Assembly (NCBI RefSeq): GCF_036345155.1
Contig: NZ_CP107772.1
Coordinates: forward strand, 1,798,001 to 1,862,000
Source: Streptomyces sp. NBC_00582
GTDB taxonomy: Bacteria; Actinomycetota; Actinomycetes; Streptomycetales; Streptomycetaceae
DNA: 64,000 nucleotides
Direction of reading: 5' to 3'
In this document: positions 20,224 to 28,319 of the stretch, piece after piece
How the letters are laid out: each line of letters opens with the position of its first letter
Numbering within the stretch: the first letter of the stretch is position 1
Notes under the pieces: generated by a model
What the model saw: only the letters and a program-made list of their open reading frames with translations
Told to the model about the DNA's origin: nothing
Databases searched by the model: none
Made by a program: the position numbers and the translations under genes

Positions 20224-21309
20224 ATGACGGCCCGCTACTGCTCGCTCGCGCAGCAGCCGGCCCCCGCCTTCGCGCCGGGGCTGGCCGCCGAGCGGCTCGG
20301 CGCGCTCCTGAGCGGGCGCCGGATGTGGGTCAACGGCACGGTCCTGCACTACCACTTCTTCGACGGCGAGAACGACGCGTCGGTGATCCCGGTGCCCGGC
20401 GGGGGCGGCACCCGGCGGGTGTCGTGGGTCGGCGACGCGGCTCAGCGGGACGTGGTGCGCGACTGCTTCCGCGAGTGGGCGGGCCTCGGGATCGGGGTGT
20501 CGTTCGCGGAGGTCGCCGACCGTTCGGAGGCGGAGCTGCGCATCGGCTTCCAGCAGGGGGACGGGTCCTGGTCGGCGGTGGGCCGGGACGCGCTGCTCGC
20601 GGGGCTCCACGAGCGGACCATGAACTTCGGCTGGGACCTGACCGCCCCGGGGGAGCGGGCGACGGCCCTGCACGAGATCGGGCACGCGCTCGGCATGCAG
20701 CACGAGCACCAGAGCCCGTTCGCGGGCATCCACTGGGACGACGAGGCGGTCTACGCCGATCTGGCGGGCCCGCCGAACCACTGGAGCCGGGACCGCACGT
20801 ACTTCAACGTTCTGCGCAAGCTGGATCCGGCCGAGGTCAACGGCTCGGTGTGGGATCCGCAGTCCGTGATGGAGTACCCCTTCGCGGCGGGGCTGATCCT
20901 GGAGCCGGAGCAGTTCCGGGGCGGTGTCCATCCGCCGGGGGCGCTCTCGCCGCTGGACAAGGAGTTCGTGCTGCGCTGGTATCCGCCGCCCGAGACGCCG
21001 ACGCCGCCCGCGCTGGTGCCGTTCCGGTCGGTGGCGCTGTCGCTGGGGCCGGGCGAGCAGGCCGACTTCACCGTGGAGCCGCGGGAGACCCGCGAGTACA
21101 CGGTCGGCACGTTCGGCGAGAGCGACTCGGTCGTCGTGGTCTTCGAGGAGCGGGACGGCGAACCCCGCTTCCTCGCCGGCCAGGACGACGGCGGCACCCC
21201 GCACAACGCCACGATCAGGTCCCGGCTCGTCCGGGGCCGCCGCTATGTCGTCCGGGTCCGCCTGTCCTCCGGCTGGGGTTCGGGCGAGACGGCGGTCATG
21301 TGCTGGTGA
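20224..21309 (+). CDS. Metzincin-type zinc metallopeptidase (astacin/matrixin-like)
   Basis: A 361-residue protein with the full metzincin zinc site HEIGHALGMQHEH (His150, Glu151, His154, His160) and a Met-turn SVMEYP about 60 residues later. The N-terminal part of the catalytic domain shows the usual strand with TARGET-like RMWVNGTVLHYHF. The C-terminal ~90 residues (SVALSLGPGEQADFTVEP onward) form a beta-sandwich resembling bacterial pre-peptidase/PPC domains. No classical signal peptide is visible at either candidate start (GTG 20218 or ATG 20224), which is unusual for a PPC-type secreted protease. It is divergent from the LuxR gene and ends before a bidirectional hairpin. Confidence 0.88.
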   Translation: MTARYCSLAQQPAPAFAPGLAAERLGALLSGRRMWVNGTVLHYHFFDGENDASVIPVPGGGGTRRVSWVGDAAQRDVVRDCFREWAGLGIGVSFAEVADRSEAELRIGFQQGDGSWSAVGRDALLAGLHERTMNFGWDLTAPGERATALHEIGHALGMQHEHQSPFAGIHWDDEAVYADLAGPPNHWSRDRTYFNVLRKLDPAEVNGSVWDPQSVMEYPFAAGLILEPEQFRGGVHPPGALSPLDKEFVLRWYPPPETPTPPALVPFRSVALSLGPGEQADFTVEPRETREYTVGTFGESDSVVVVFEERDGEPRFLAGQDDGGTPHNATIRSRLVRGRRYVVRVRLSSGWGSGETAVMCW

Positions 21310-21354
21310 GCGGCGCACGACCGCGCACAGACCACTGTCCGGCACCGGGGGAAG

Positions 21355-21396
21355 GGCCGGGCACGTCACCTTCGGGGGAGGGAGACGTGCCCGGCC
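21355..21396. terminator. Bidirectional hairpin between convergent genes
   Basis: A 13-bp perfect stem (GGCCGGGCACGTC and complement) has a 16-nt loop. It lies between the ends of the metzincin gene and the minus-strand monooxygenase operon, so it can serve both. Confidence 0.7.
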
Positions 21397-21427
21397 GCAC
21401 CGGCCGGCGTCGGCCGGACACGGTGGC

Positions 21428-22573
21428 CTACGCGGCCGGGGAGTGGCCGCGGCGGCGCCACTCCTCGGCGAGGAGTGTGTAGGAGCGGACCCGGTCGGTG
21501 TGGTCGTGGGTGATGGTCGTGATGAGGAGTTCGTCGGCGCCGGTGGCCTCCTGGAGCTGTTCCAGCCGGTCGGCGACCGCGGCCGGGGTGCCGACGAACC
21601 GGGTGTCGAGGCGGTCCTGGACGAGGGCGCGGTCCTCGTCGGTCCAGGGGTGGGCGCGGGCCTCCTCGGGGGTCGGGAACGGGATGGCGCCCTCGGCGGT
21701 GCGGATGCTGCGCACCCACGGGGCGTAGCCGGTGGCGAGCTCGCGGGCCGTCGCGTCGTCCTCGGCGACGACGACGTCCGCCGACACGCTGACGTAGGGC
21801 GCGTCGAGCGTGTCGGAGGGCTTGAAGCGGGACCGGTAGGCGTCGACCGCCTCCAGCACGGTGGCCGGGGAGACGTGGTAGTTCGCCGCGAACCGCAGGC
21901 CCCGGGCGCCCGCGACCTCCGCGCTCTGCCCTCCGCTGCTGCCGAGGATCCACAGCTCCAGATCGGCGTCCTCGCCGGGCACGACGTGCGCCTCGACGCC
22001 CTCCGGGGAGCGGTAGGTGCCGGCCAGCAGGGCGAGGACGTCGTCGATCTGCTCGGCGTAGTCCTGGGACTCGGCGTGCGGCAGGAGGAGGAGCCTGCGC
22101 TGGAGCGCGATCCTGGGTGAGCCGAGGAGGCGTTCGAAGGAGAAGCGCGGCGGGATCAGCAGCCCGTTCGGGGCGCGGCCGTCGACCACGGGGGTGGCCG
22201 TGGCGGACGGGGCCGCCTTCTCGCCCGGCGGGCGGCCGCCCGAGCGGCCGAGGCCCAGGTCGAAACGGCCGGGGTGCACGGCGTCGAGCAGGCCGAACTC
22301 CTCGACCGTGCTCAGCGCGGTGCGATGACCGAGCTGCACCGCTCCGGATCCGAGCCGGATCGTGGAGGTGGCGGAGGCGGTGAGGGCGAGGACGACCGCG
22401 GGGGACGTACCGGCGACGCCCGGATTCAGATGGTGTTCGGCGAACCAGTAGCGGGCGTAGCCGAGGCGTTCGGTGTGCCGGGCCAGGTCGACGGAGTTGC
22501 GCAGGGCGTCCGCGGCCGTCGATCCGGAGGAGATCGGGACCAGGTCGAGGACGCCGAGGGGGATCTCAGACAC
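21428..22573 (-). CDS. LLM-class flavin-dependent oxidoreductase (MsnO8/YhbW-like)
   Basis: A 381-residue TIM-barrel flavin monooxygenase of the luciferase-like family. The start (MSEIPLGVLDLVPISSGSTA) and the stretches YWFAEHHLNPGVAGTSPAV, IRLGSGAVQLGH and LGLGRSGGRPP are typical of the MsnO8 subgroup. It probably uses FMNH2 supplied by a separate reductase. Its start overlaps the end of the upstream monooxygenase gene by eight bases, so it is the last gene of a coupled minus-strand operon. The substrate is inferred from context to be a sulfur compound; the sequence alone does not show it. Confidence 0.92.
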   Translation of the reverse strand: MSEIPLGVLDLVPISSGSTAADALRNSVDLARHTERLGYARYWFAEHHLNPGVAGTSPAVVLALTASATSTIRLGSGAVQLGHRTALSTVEEFGLLDAVHPGRFDLGLGRSGGRPPGEKAAPSATATPVVDGRAPNGLLIPPRFSFERLLGSPRIALQRRLLLLPHAESQDYAEQIDDVLALLAGTYRSPEGVEAHVVPGEDADLELWILGSSGGQSAEVAGARGLRFAANYHVSPATVLEAVDAYRSRFKPSDTLDAPYVSVSADVVVAEDDATARELATGYAPWVRSIRTAEGAIPFPTPEEARAHPWTDEDRALVQDRLDTRFVGTPAAVADRLEQLQEATGADELLITTITHDHTDRVRSYTLLAEEWRRRGHSPAA

Positions 22574-23651
22574 GGGCCGGCTCCTCGGTGGTGGGTGTGA
22601 GCACCGGGGCCCACGCGAACGGCGGGTCGGGGATCTCCGTGCGGAGCACCGGGGCCACCTCCGACTGGAACAGCTCCAGGGAGTGCCGGTGCGCGCGGTC
22701 GGTGAGGCCGCCCGCGTCCGCGTGCAGATGGAGAACGGTGTGGCCGAGCCGCTCGTGATAGCGGTGCACCTTGTCGATGACCTGCTGCGGGCTGCCGATG
22801 AGGGCCGAGCTGCGCTCGACGAAGTCCTCCAGGGTCTCGAAGACCACCGGCAGGCCGGTCTGCCTCTGGAACGCCAGGTTCGCCTCGAAGACCGGCCGGT
22901 ACAGGTCGAGCGCCTCCTGGGAGGTGCGGGTCACCAGGAGCCCGGCCGAGCCGGCGCCGACCGTGAGGGCGGCCGGGTCGTGGCCGTAGTGCTCCCAGCG
23001 TTCGCGGTAGTGGCGGATCAGCTCGGCGTAGGGCTCGACGGGGTGCGTGACGTTCGCGGAGAACAGCGGGTCGCCGTAGCGGGCGGCGAGGTCGACGGAC
23101 TCCTTGCTGGTGGCGCTGCCGTGCCAGACCCGGACCGGCCGCTGGTACGGCCGCGGCCACACCTCGGCGTCCTTCAGCGCGGGCCGGAAGCGGGTGTGCG
23201 CGGTGACCTTGTCGTGGCGCCAGATCCGCCGGAACACCTCGTAGCTCTCGGCGTTGCGCTCCCACTGGTCCTCGGGGGTGACCTGGAACAGCTCCCGCTG
23301 GGCGGCGCCGTTGCCCTTGCCGATGATCAGGTCGAGCCGGCCGCCGGAGAGGTGGTCGAGGGTGGCGTAGTCCTCGTAGGCGCGGACCGGGTCGAGGAGG
23401 CTGAGCGTGGTCACGGCGGTGAACAGCCGGATGCGGCTGGTCAGGGCGGCGATGTGGCTGAGGACGACGGTCGGCGAGGAGGAGATGAACGGCCGCTCGT
23501 GCCGCTCCCCCACGCCGAATCCGTCGAAGCCGAGCTCCTCGGCGAGCAGGGCGTTGTCGAGCACCTCGCGGAAGCGGTCCAGGGTGGACTTCTGGACGCC
23601 GGTGACCGGGTCCGGGCGGTGCACGATCAGGGTGATGGCGAGGAACCTCAC
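22566..23651 (-). CDS. LLM-class flavin-dependent monooxygenase
   Basis: A 361-residue luciferase-like protein. Characteristic pieces are FDGFGVGERHERPF, IRLFTAVTTLSLLDPVRAYE, LDHLSGGRLDLIIGKGN and the late IGSPQQVIDKVHRYHERLGH. It should use reduced FMN from a partner. The GTG start overlaps the stop of the preceding NtaA-type gene as GTGA, and its own end overlaps the next LLM gene, so all are made from one message. In the Bacillus S-alkylcysteine operons an LLM protein also accompanies an NtaA-type monooxygenase, which supports a role in C-S bond cleavage by analogy. Confidence 0.92.
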   Translation of the reverse strand: MRFLAITLIVHRPDPVTGVQKSTLDRFREVLDNALLAEELGFDGFGVGERHERPFISSSPTVVLSHIAALTSRIRLFTAVTTLSLLDPVRAYEDYATLDHLSGGRLDLIIGKGNGAAQRELFQVTPEDQWERNAESYEVFRRIWRHDKVTAHTRFRPALKDAEVWPRPYQRPVRVWHGSATSKESVDLAARYGDPLFSANVTHPVEPYAELIRHYRERWEHYGHDPAALTVGAGSAGLLVTRTSQEALDLYRPVFEANLAFQRQTGLPVVFETLEDFVERSSALIGSPQQVIDKVHRYHERLGHTVLHLHADAGGLTDRAHRHSLELFQSEVAPVLRTEIPDPPFAWAPVLTPTTEEPARV

Positions 23652-25021
23652 GACGCGGCCCGTTCCGCGGCCTTCGCGTCCGGGTGCGCGAGGCCGAGGT
23701 GGTCGCGCAGGGTGGTGCCCTCGTACTCGGTGCGGAAGACGCCCTTCTCCTGCAGGAGCGGGACGACCTTGTCGGCGAACTCGTCGAGGCCCGTGGGGGT
23801 GATGTGCGGGACGAGGATGAAGCCGTCGCTGGCGTCCGCCTGGACGTAGTCGTCGATGGTGTCGGCGACGGTCTGCGGGGTCCCGACGAAGTTCTGCCGG
23901 TTGCCGGTCTCGATGACCAGGTCGCGGATGGACCAGTTGTTGGCCTGCGCGAGCTCCCGCCACTCACGGGCGACGGCCACGGGGTCGCGGTACATGCGGA
24001 CCTGGGCGCGGCCCCGCGAGATGTGCTCCTCGCTCACCAGGGGGTCGACGTCGGGCAGGGGGCCTTCGGGGTCGTACGCGGACAGGTCCCGGTTCCAGAC
24101 GAACTCCAGGTGCTTGAGCGCGGTGGCGCCGCTGACCTGCCGGCGGCGCACGTCCTTGGCGATCTCCGCGGCCTCGGCGTCGGTGTCGCCGAGCACGAAG
24201 GTGGCGGCGGGCAGGATCAGCAGGTCGTCGGAGCGGCGGCCGTACTTGGCCAGGCGGGACTTGACGTCCGTGTAGAACGCCTGGCCGGTCTCCAGCTGGG
24301 CGTACCGGCTGAAGATCGCGTCGGCGCTGGACGCGGCGAACTCGCGGCCCTCCTCGGAGTCGCCGGCCTGGAAGATCACCGGGCGGCCCTGGGGGCCGCG
24401 GGGGACGTTGAAGCGGCCGTGGATGTCGAAGTGCCGGCCCTCGTGGACGAAGGCGCCGGCCTTGGCGTCGCGCAGGAAGGTGCCGGTGGCCTGGTCGGCG
24501 AGGATCTCGTCGCCCTGCCAGGAGTCGAAGAGTTCGGTGGTCGTGGCGAGGAACTCCTTGGCGCGGGAGTAGCGCTCGTCCTGCGGGAGGAAGCCGCCGC
24601 GGCGGAAGTTCTCTCCGGTGAAGGCGTCCCAGGAGGTGACCACGTTCCACGCGGCCCGGCCGCCGGAGAGGTGGTCGAGGCTGGCGAACTGGCGGGCGAC
24701 CTCGTAGGGCTCGTTGAAGGTGGAGTTGATGGTGCCGGTCAGGCCGAGGTGGTCGGTGACGGCGGCGAGCGCGGCGAGGACGGTGAAGGTGTCGGGGCGG
24801 CCGACGACGTCCAGGTCGTATATCTTGCCGCCCTGTTCGCGCAGCCGGAGTCCCTCGGCGAGGAAGAGGAAGTCGAACTTGGCGCGTTCGGCGGTCCGCG
24901 CGAAGTGGGCGAAGGAGCTGAACTCGATGTGGCTGCCGGCCTTCGGGTCGCTCCACACGGTGGTGTTGTTGACGCCGGGGAAGTGGGCGGCGAGGTGGAT
25001 CTGCTTCCGGGGCTTGCTCAT
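23648..25021 (-). CDS. NtaA/SnaA/DszA-family FMN-dependent monooxygenase (CmoJ/YxeK-like)
   Basis: A 457-residue member of the nitrilotriacetate monooxygenase/DszA group. Hallmarks are the N-terminal HLAAHFPGVNNTTVW, KFDFLFLAEGLRLRE, INSTFNEPYEVARQFASLDH, GRAAWNVVTSWDAFTGENFR and VIFQAGDSEEGREFAASSAD. Family members oxidise C-N or C-S bonds with FMNH2; Bacillus YtnJ/YxeK of this family open S-alkylated N-acetylcysteines. Its genetic setting here (GNAT, cystine-type importer, Cys-rich leaders) matches that role, as inference. It lies 22 bp after the first LLM gene of the operon and overlaps the next by four bases. Confidence 0.93.
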   Translation of the reverse strand: MSKPRKQIHLAAHFPGVNNTTVWSDPKAGSHIEFSSFAHFARTAERAKFDFLFLAEGLRLREQGGKIYDLDVVGRPDTFTVLAALAAVTDHLGLTGTINSTFNEPYEVARQFASLDHLSGGRAAWNVVTSWDAFTGENFRRGGFLPQDERYSRAKEFLATTTELFDSWQGDEILADQATGTFLRDAKAGAFVHEGRHFDIHGRFNVPRGPQGRPVIFQAGDSEEGREFAASSADAIFSRYAQLETGQAFYTDVKSRLAKYGRRSDDLLILPAATFVLGDTDAEAAEIAKDVRRRQVSGATALKHLEFVWNRDLSAYDPEGPLPDVDPLVSEEHISRGRAQVRMYRDPVAVAREWRELAQANNWSIRDLVIETGNRQNFVGTPQTVADTIDDYVQADASDGFILVPHITPTGLDEFADKVVPLLQEKGVFRTEYEGTTLRDHLGLAHPDAKAAERAAS

Positions 25022-25043
25022 GGTCGTCGGCTCTCCGTCCGGC

Positions 25044-26234
25044 TCAGGCTGCGGCGTAGCGGTTGGCGGGGCGGGTCAGGCCGAGCAGTCCGCGCAGGGT
25101 GTCGGCCTCGTAGGAGCGGCGGAAGGCGCCCCGGCGCTGGAGTTCGGGGACGAGGCCCCGGGTGAGGGCGGGCAGGTCGTGTCCGGCGACGGCGGGACGC
25201 AGCCGGAAGCCGGTCAGCCCGGCCTCCCCCCATTCCTGCAACAGGTCGGCGAGTTGGGCGGGGGTGCCGGTGAAGATACGGGCGTCGCTCGTGTACGCCT
25301 CGCCGGCGAGGGTGTCGAGGCGGTCGCGGCGGGCCGCCGCCTCGGCGGGGTCGTCGTCGAGGAAGACGACCAGGTCGCCGAAGACATGGAGGGGTTCGGC
25401 CGCGCGGCCCGCCGCCTCCTGCTCGGCGCGGATCTCGGCGACGATCGCCCGGGCCTGGTCGGCGTCGTGCGGGGTGACGTGGCCGACGTCCGCGGCGCGG
25501 GCCACCAGCCGGTACGGCACGGTGGCGTGGGCGAGCGCGGTGACCAGGGGCTGGCCCTGCGGCGGACGGGGGGTGATGGAGGGGCCCTTGACGCTGAAGT
25601 GGCGGCCCTCGAAGTCGATGTAGTGCAGCTTGTCGCGGTCGATGAAGCGGCCGGTGGCGACGTCCCGGATCTCGGCGTCGTCCTCCCAGCTGTCCCAGAG
25701 GCGGCGCACCACCTCCACGTAGTCGGCGGCCTCGTCGAAGAGGTCGGTCACCACGGGGCTGTGGTGGTCGTCGATGCGGGCGATCGTACGGCGGCCGAAG
25801 TGGGCGGCGTCCGTGGGGCGGGCGCTGATCTGGACGCGCAGTCCGGCGCGGCCGGTGCTGACGTAGTCGAGGGTGGCGATCGCCTTCGAGAGGTGGAAGG
25901 GCTCGCTGTGTGTGACGACCGCGGTCGGCACCAGGCCTATGTGCCGGGTGAGCGGTGCGACGCGGGAGGCGACGAGCACGGCGTCAAGCCGGCCGCGGAC
26001 CTGGTCGGTGCGGTCGTCCGGGTCCAGGAAGTGGGAGGACTGGGGGCCGAGGCCGTCCTCGATGGTGACGAAGTCGAGCAGTCCGCGCTCGGCCTCGGCG
26101 ACCAGGTCCGCCCAGTATCCGGCGGTGAACAGCTCTCGGGGGCGGGCGACCGGCTCGCGCCAGGAGGCGGGGTGCCAGCCGGTGCCGTCGAGGGCGACGG
26201 CGAGGTGAAGGGGGGAAACGGGGCTTGAGGACAC
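25044..26234 (-). CDS. LLM-class monooxygenase, first gene after a cysteine leader ORF
   Basis: A 396-residue luciferase-like flavoprotein starting LHLAVALDGTGWHPASWRE, with FVTIEDGLGPQSSHFLDPD, GLVPTAVVTHSEPFHLSKA and STGRAGLRVQISARPTDAAH. It is closer to the NtaA branch than to alkanal monooxygenases. The GTG start at 26234 is preceded by AGGAAGG. It begins the four-gene monooxygenase operon and lies 78 bp downstream of a 28-codon leader ORF ending in Cys-Cys-Ser. A role in releasing sulfur from an organosulfur compound is inferred from that leader and from the neighbours. Confidence 0.9.
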   Translation of the reverse strand: MSSSPVSPLHLAVALDGTGWHPASWREPVARPRELFTAGYWADLVAEAERGLLDFVTIEDGLGPQSSHFLDPDDRTDQVRGRLDAVLVASRVAPLTRHIGLVPTAVVTHSEPFHLSKAIATLDYVSTGRAGLRVQISARPTDAAHFGRRTIARIDDHHSPVVTDLFDEAADYVEVVRRLWDSWEDDAEIRDVATGRFIDRDKLHYIDFEGRHFSVKGPSITPRPPQGQPLVTALAHATVPYRLVARAADVGHVTPHDADQARAIVAEIRAEQEAAGRAAEPLHVFGDLVVFLDDDPAEAAARRDRLDTLAGEAYTSDARIFTGTPAQLADLLQEWGEAGLTGFRLRPAVAGHDLPALTRGLVPELQRRGAFRRSYEADTLRGLLGLTRPANRYAAA

Positions 26235-26311
26235 GGGGTGCCTTCCTGGAGGTCCGTACGAGGGCGCACGCCACCCACGGCAAGGGTGCGGTGGGGCGAG
26301 GGGGGACGGGG

Positions 26312-26398
26312 TCAGGAACAACAGAGCGCGCCGGCCACGCGCTGGAGGTCGATGTGGGGACGGGAGTGAAGGCGCACGGCGTGGCGTATGAGCAGCAC
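26312..26398 (-). CDS. Cysteine leader peptide (28 aa) before the monooxygenase operon
   Basis: A 28-codon ORF starting GTG with GGAGG eight bases upstream. The peptide ends HIDLQRVAGALCCS, with two adjacent Cys codons (TGT TGT) next to last before the stop. The HIDLQRV core is what is annotated as putative leader peptide before sulfur genes in Streptomyces. Ribosome stalling at the Cys codons when cysteine is short would allow expression of the operon starting 78 bp downstream. Two more such ORFs lie at 30283-30441 and 31688-31810. Confidence 0.85.
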   Translation of the reverse strand: MLLIRHAVRLHSRPHIDLQRVAGALCCS

Positions 26399-26454
26399 GG
26401 CCGTCACCTCCCCGGGGTGGGCGCCCGAGGGCGCCTTCCACACGTCGTCGTGAG

Positions 26455-27162
26455 TCACAACGCCCCGGCCTCGCGCGATGTTCCCGGAGTGCGCACCGAC
26501 ACGATGGCCGAGCGGCGGCGGAGGCGGAAGCCGGGGGACGCGTAGAGGCGGATCGCCGGGGCGTTGTCGGCGGCGGCGTGCGGGAAGGGGGTGTCGCCCC
26601 GTTCGCGGATACCGTGGCCGACCGCGCGGACCAGCCGGGTGGCGAGGCCTCGGCCCCGGTGCTCGGGGTCGGTGCAGACGGCGCTGATCTCGGTCCAGCC
26701 GGTGCGGCGGAGGCTCCCCCGGCCTTCGGCCGGGTGGAGCCCCATCCCGCTTCGCTCGCCCGCCAGGGGGACGAGGCGGCCCCGGTGGCGGATGCCGAGG
26801 CGGGTGCCGAGGAGGACGGTCCGCCGCAGGAAGGGGCTGGGGCGGGTGCGGGCGACGAGGTCGGGGATCTCGGTCACGTCGCCGGGGCCGAGGCGTACGG
26901 CCTCGGGGGCGGGCCCGGTGCGGAACTCCTCGGTGGCGGCGAGCTGGACGCCCTCCCCGCCGCCGGTGATCTCCCGGCGGTCGGGGACGCTGTCGACGGG
27001 CTTGATCCGTACGGTCGTTCCGGGTCCGGCGAGGGTGTGCGGATCGGGCCAGGCGGCCGGGTCGCGCGGGTCGGGGAGGGCGGCCCGGACGGCGTTGTCG
27101 AGGGGGTGGGGCGGGGTGGCGGTGGGGGCTCCGCCTCCGCGGAGGTCGAGCGGGGAAGTCAC
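26455..27162 (-). CDS. GNAT-family N-acetyltransferase with an in-frame palindrome insertion
   Basis: About 235 residues. The C-terminal half has the GNAT core WTEISAVCTDPEHRGRGLAT (motif A, CoA pyrophosphate loop) and NAPAIRLYASPGFRLR. Bacillus SnaA/SnaB, acetyltransferases of this fold, protect S-alkylcysteines before monooxygenation, so a similar role fits the neighbourhood. Between LAGER and GWTEIS there is an 18-residue extra piece encoded by a palindromic repeat (26711-26758) that may disturb the fold. I use the GTG at 27162 with AAGGAAGG upstream; an ATG at 27204 would add 14 residues but has a poor ribosome site. It lies 67 bp after the substrate-binding protein gene, same strand. Confidence 0.85.
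   Translation of the reverse strand: MTSPLDLRGGGAPTATPPHPLDNAVRAALPDPRDPAAWPDPHTLAGPGTTVRIKPVDSVPDRREITGGGEGVQLAATEEFRTGPAPEAVRLGPGDVTEIPDLVARTRPSPFLRRTVLLGTRLGIRHRGRLVPLAGERSGMGLHPAEGRGSLRRTGWTEISAVCTDPEHRGRGLATRLVRAVGHGIRERGDTPFPHAAADNAPAIRLYASPGFRLRRRSAIVSVRTPGTSREAGAL
26711..26758. repeat. Palindromic repeat inserted within the GNAT gene
   Basis: The hairpin GCTCC-c-CCCGGCC TTC GGCCGGG-t-GGAGC at 26713-26740 is followed by CCCATCCCGCTTCGCTCG. This type of sequence is a common extragenic palindrome in Streptomyces. Here it lies inside a reading frame, adds about 54 bp and keeps the frame. Confidence 0.65.
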
Positions 27163-27229
27163 GGAGGCGGAGTCCCTTCCTTTGGTGCCTGACTCAACTT
27201 GCATGGGCCACCGGCATGGTGACGCTTGG

Positions 27230-28255
27230 TCAGGAGTTGTCCAGGGGCAGGCCGGGCGGGTTGACCTCGGACTTGGCGACGGCCTCGTTGGAGAGGTTGT
27301 AGGCGGCCAGCCACTTGGCGTACTGCCCGTTCTTGATCAGGTAGTTGATGGCGTCGGCGAGCGGCTTGGCGAGGCCGCTGTCCTTCTTGGCGGTGGCGGC
27401 GATCAGGCCCTGGAGCGTCTCGCCCGCGCCGGAGAAGGTGCCCGCGTTGCGGGTCGCGTTGGCGGTTCCGGCGGTCTGCGACACGTTGTAGGCGATGCCG
27501 GGGTTGGGGCCGAAGTAGGCGTCGATCTTGCCGCTGCTGAGGGCCAGGTAGAGGCCGTTGCGGTCCGGGTAGTACTTGATCGTGAGCTTCTTGCCCTCGG
27601 CCTCGAGCTTCTTCTTCCACTCCAGGAGGATCTTCTCCTGGTTGGTGCCGGAGCCGACGGAGACGGTGAGTCCGGCGAGGTTCTCGTAGTTGCCGTCGAA
27701 GTTCCAGGTGCTGGACTTCTTCACCTCCCAGCCGAGGTTGTCCTGCCGGTAGGAGGCGAACTCGTACTTCTTCTTGCGCTCCTCGGTGTCGGTGACGTTG
27801 GAGAAGGCGACGTCGACCTTGCCGCTGTCGATGCCGACGAAGAGGTTCTCCCAGGTGAAGTTCTTCGTCTCGGGCTTCAGGCCGAGGACCGCGGCGACCA
27901 GCCGGCCGAAGTCGGGCTCGGCGCCGGTGAGGGTCTTCTGGTCGTCGCCGATGAACGCGAGCGGGGCGAAGCCGGAGGGCAGGGCGCCGATGCCGATGTT
28001 CAGCCTGCCGCTCTTCTTGACCGCGGCCGGGAGTTCGTCGCTGATGGACGTGACCTCGGAGACCTTCAGGGTGGTCTCCTTGGCGGCGCCGTTGGAGACC
28101 CGGCCGATGGTCACGCTGCCGGAGGCGGCGCTGTCGGTCGTGGTGGCGGCGTCGCTCTCCCCACCGCAGGCGGCGAGCCCGGTGGCGAGGGTGGCGACCG
28201 CGGTCGCCGCGGTGATGCCGCGAATCAGGCTGCGTCGGGTGACGTGGGTGGGCAT
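27230..28255 (-). CDS. Amino-acid-type ABC transporter substrate-binding lipoprotein (family 3)
   Basis: A 341-residue lipoprotein. The signal has twin arginines (THVTRRSLIRG) and a lipobox LAAC with Cys30, so it may be exported by Tat and anchored to the outer face of the membrane. The mature part is a family 3 periplasmic-binding fold: GRLNIGIGALPSGFAPLAFI, EPDFGRLVAAVLGLK, KVDVAFSNVTDTEERKKKYEF and GKIDAYFGPNPG. The fold fits cystine and other polar amino acids. The ATG has AAAGGA six bases upstream. It follows the ATPase gene with a 64-bp gap and precedes the GNAT gene. Confidence 0.94.
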   Translation of the reverse strand: MPTHVTRRSLIRGITAATAVATLATGLAACGGESDAATTTDSAASGSVTIGRVSNGAAKETTLKVSEVTSISDELPAAVKKSGRLNIGIGALPSGFAPLAFIGDDQKTLTGAEPDFGRLVAAVLGLKPETKNFTWENLFVGIDSGKVDVAFSNVTDTEERKKKYEFASYRQDNLGWEVKKSSTWNFDGNYENLAGLTVSVGSGTNQEKILLEWKKKLEAEGKKLTIKYYPDRNGLYLALSSGKIDAYFGPNPGIAYNVSQTAGTANATRNAGTFSGAGETLQGLIAATAKKDSGLAKPLADAINYLIKNGQYAKWLAAYNLSNEAVAKSEVNPPGLPLDNS

Positions 28256-28319
28256 GGCCGTCCTTTGTGACTGGGTGAGATGAGAGAGGTGTGGGTGTGG
28301 GGGGAGGTCGGGGGCTCGG

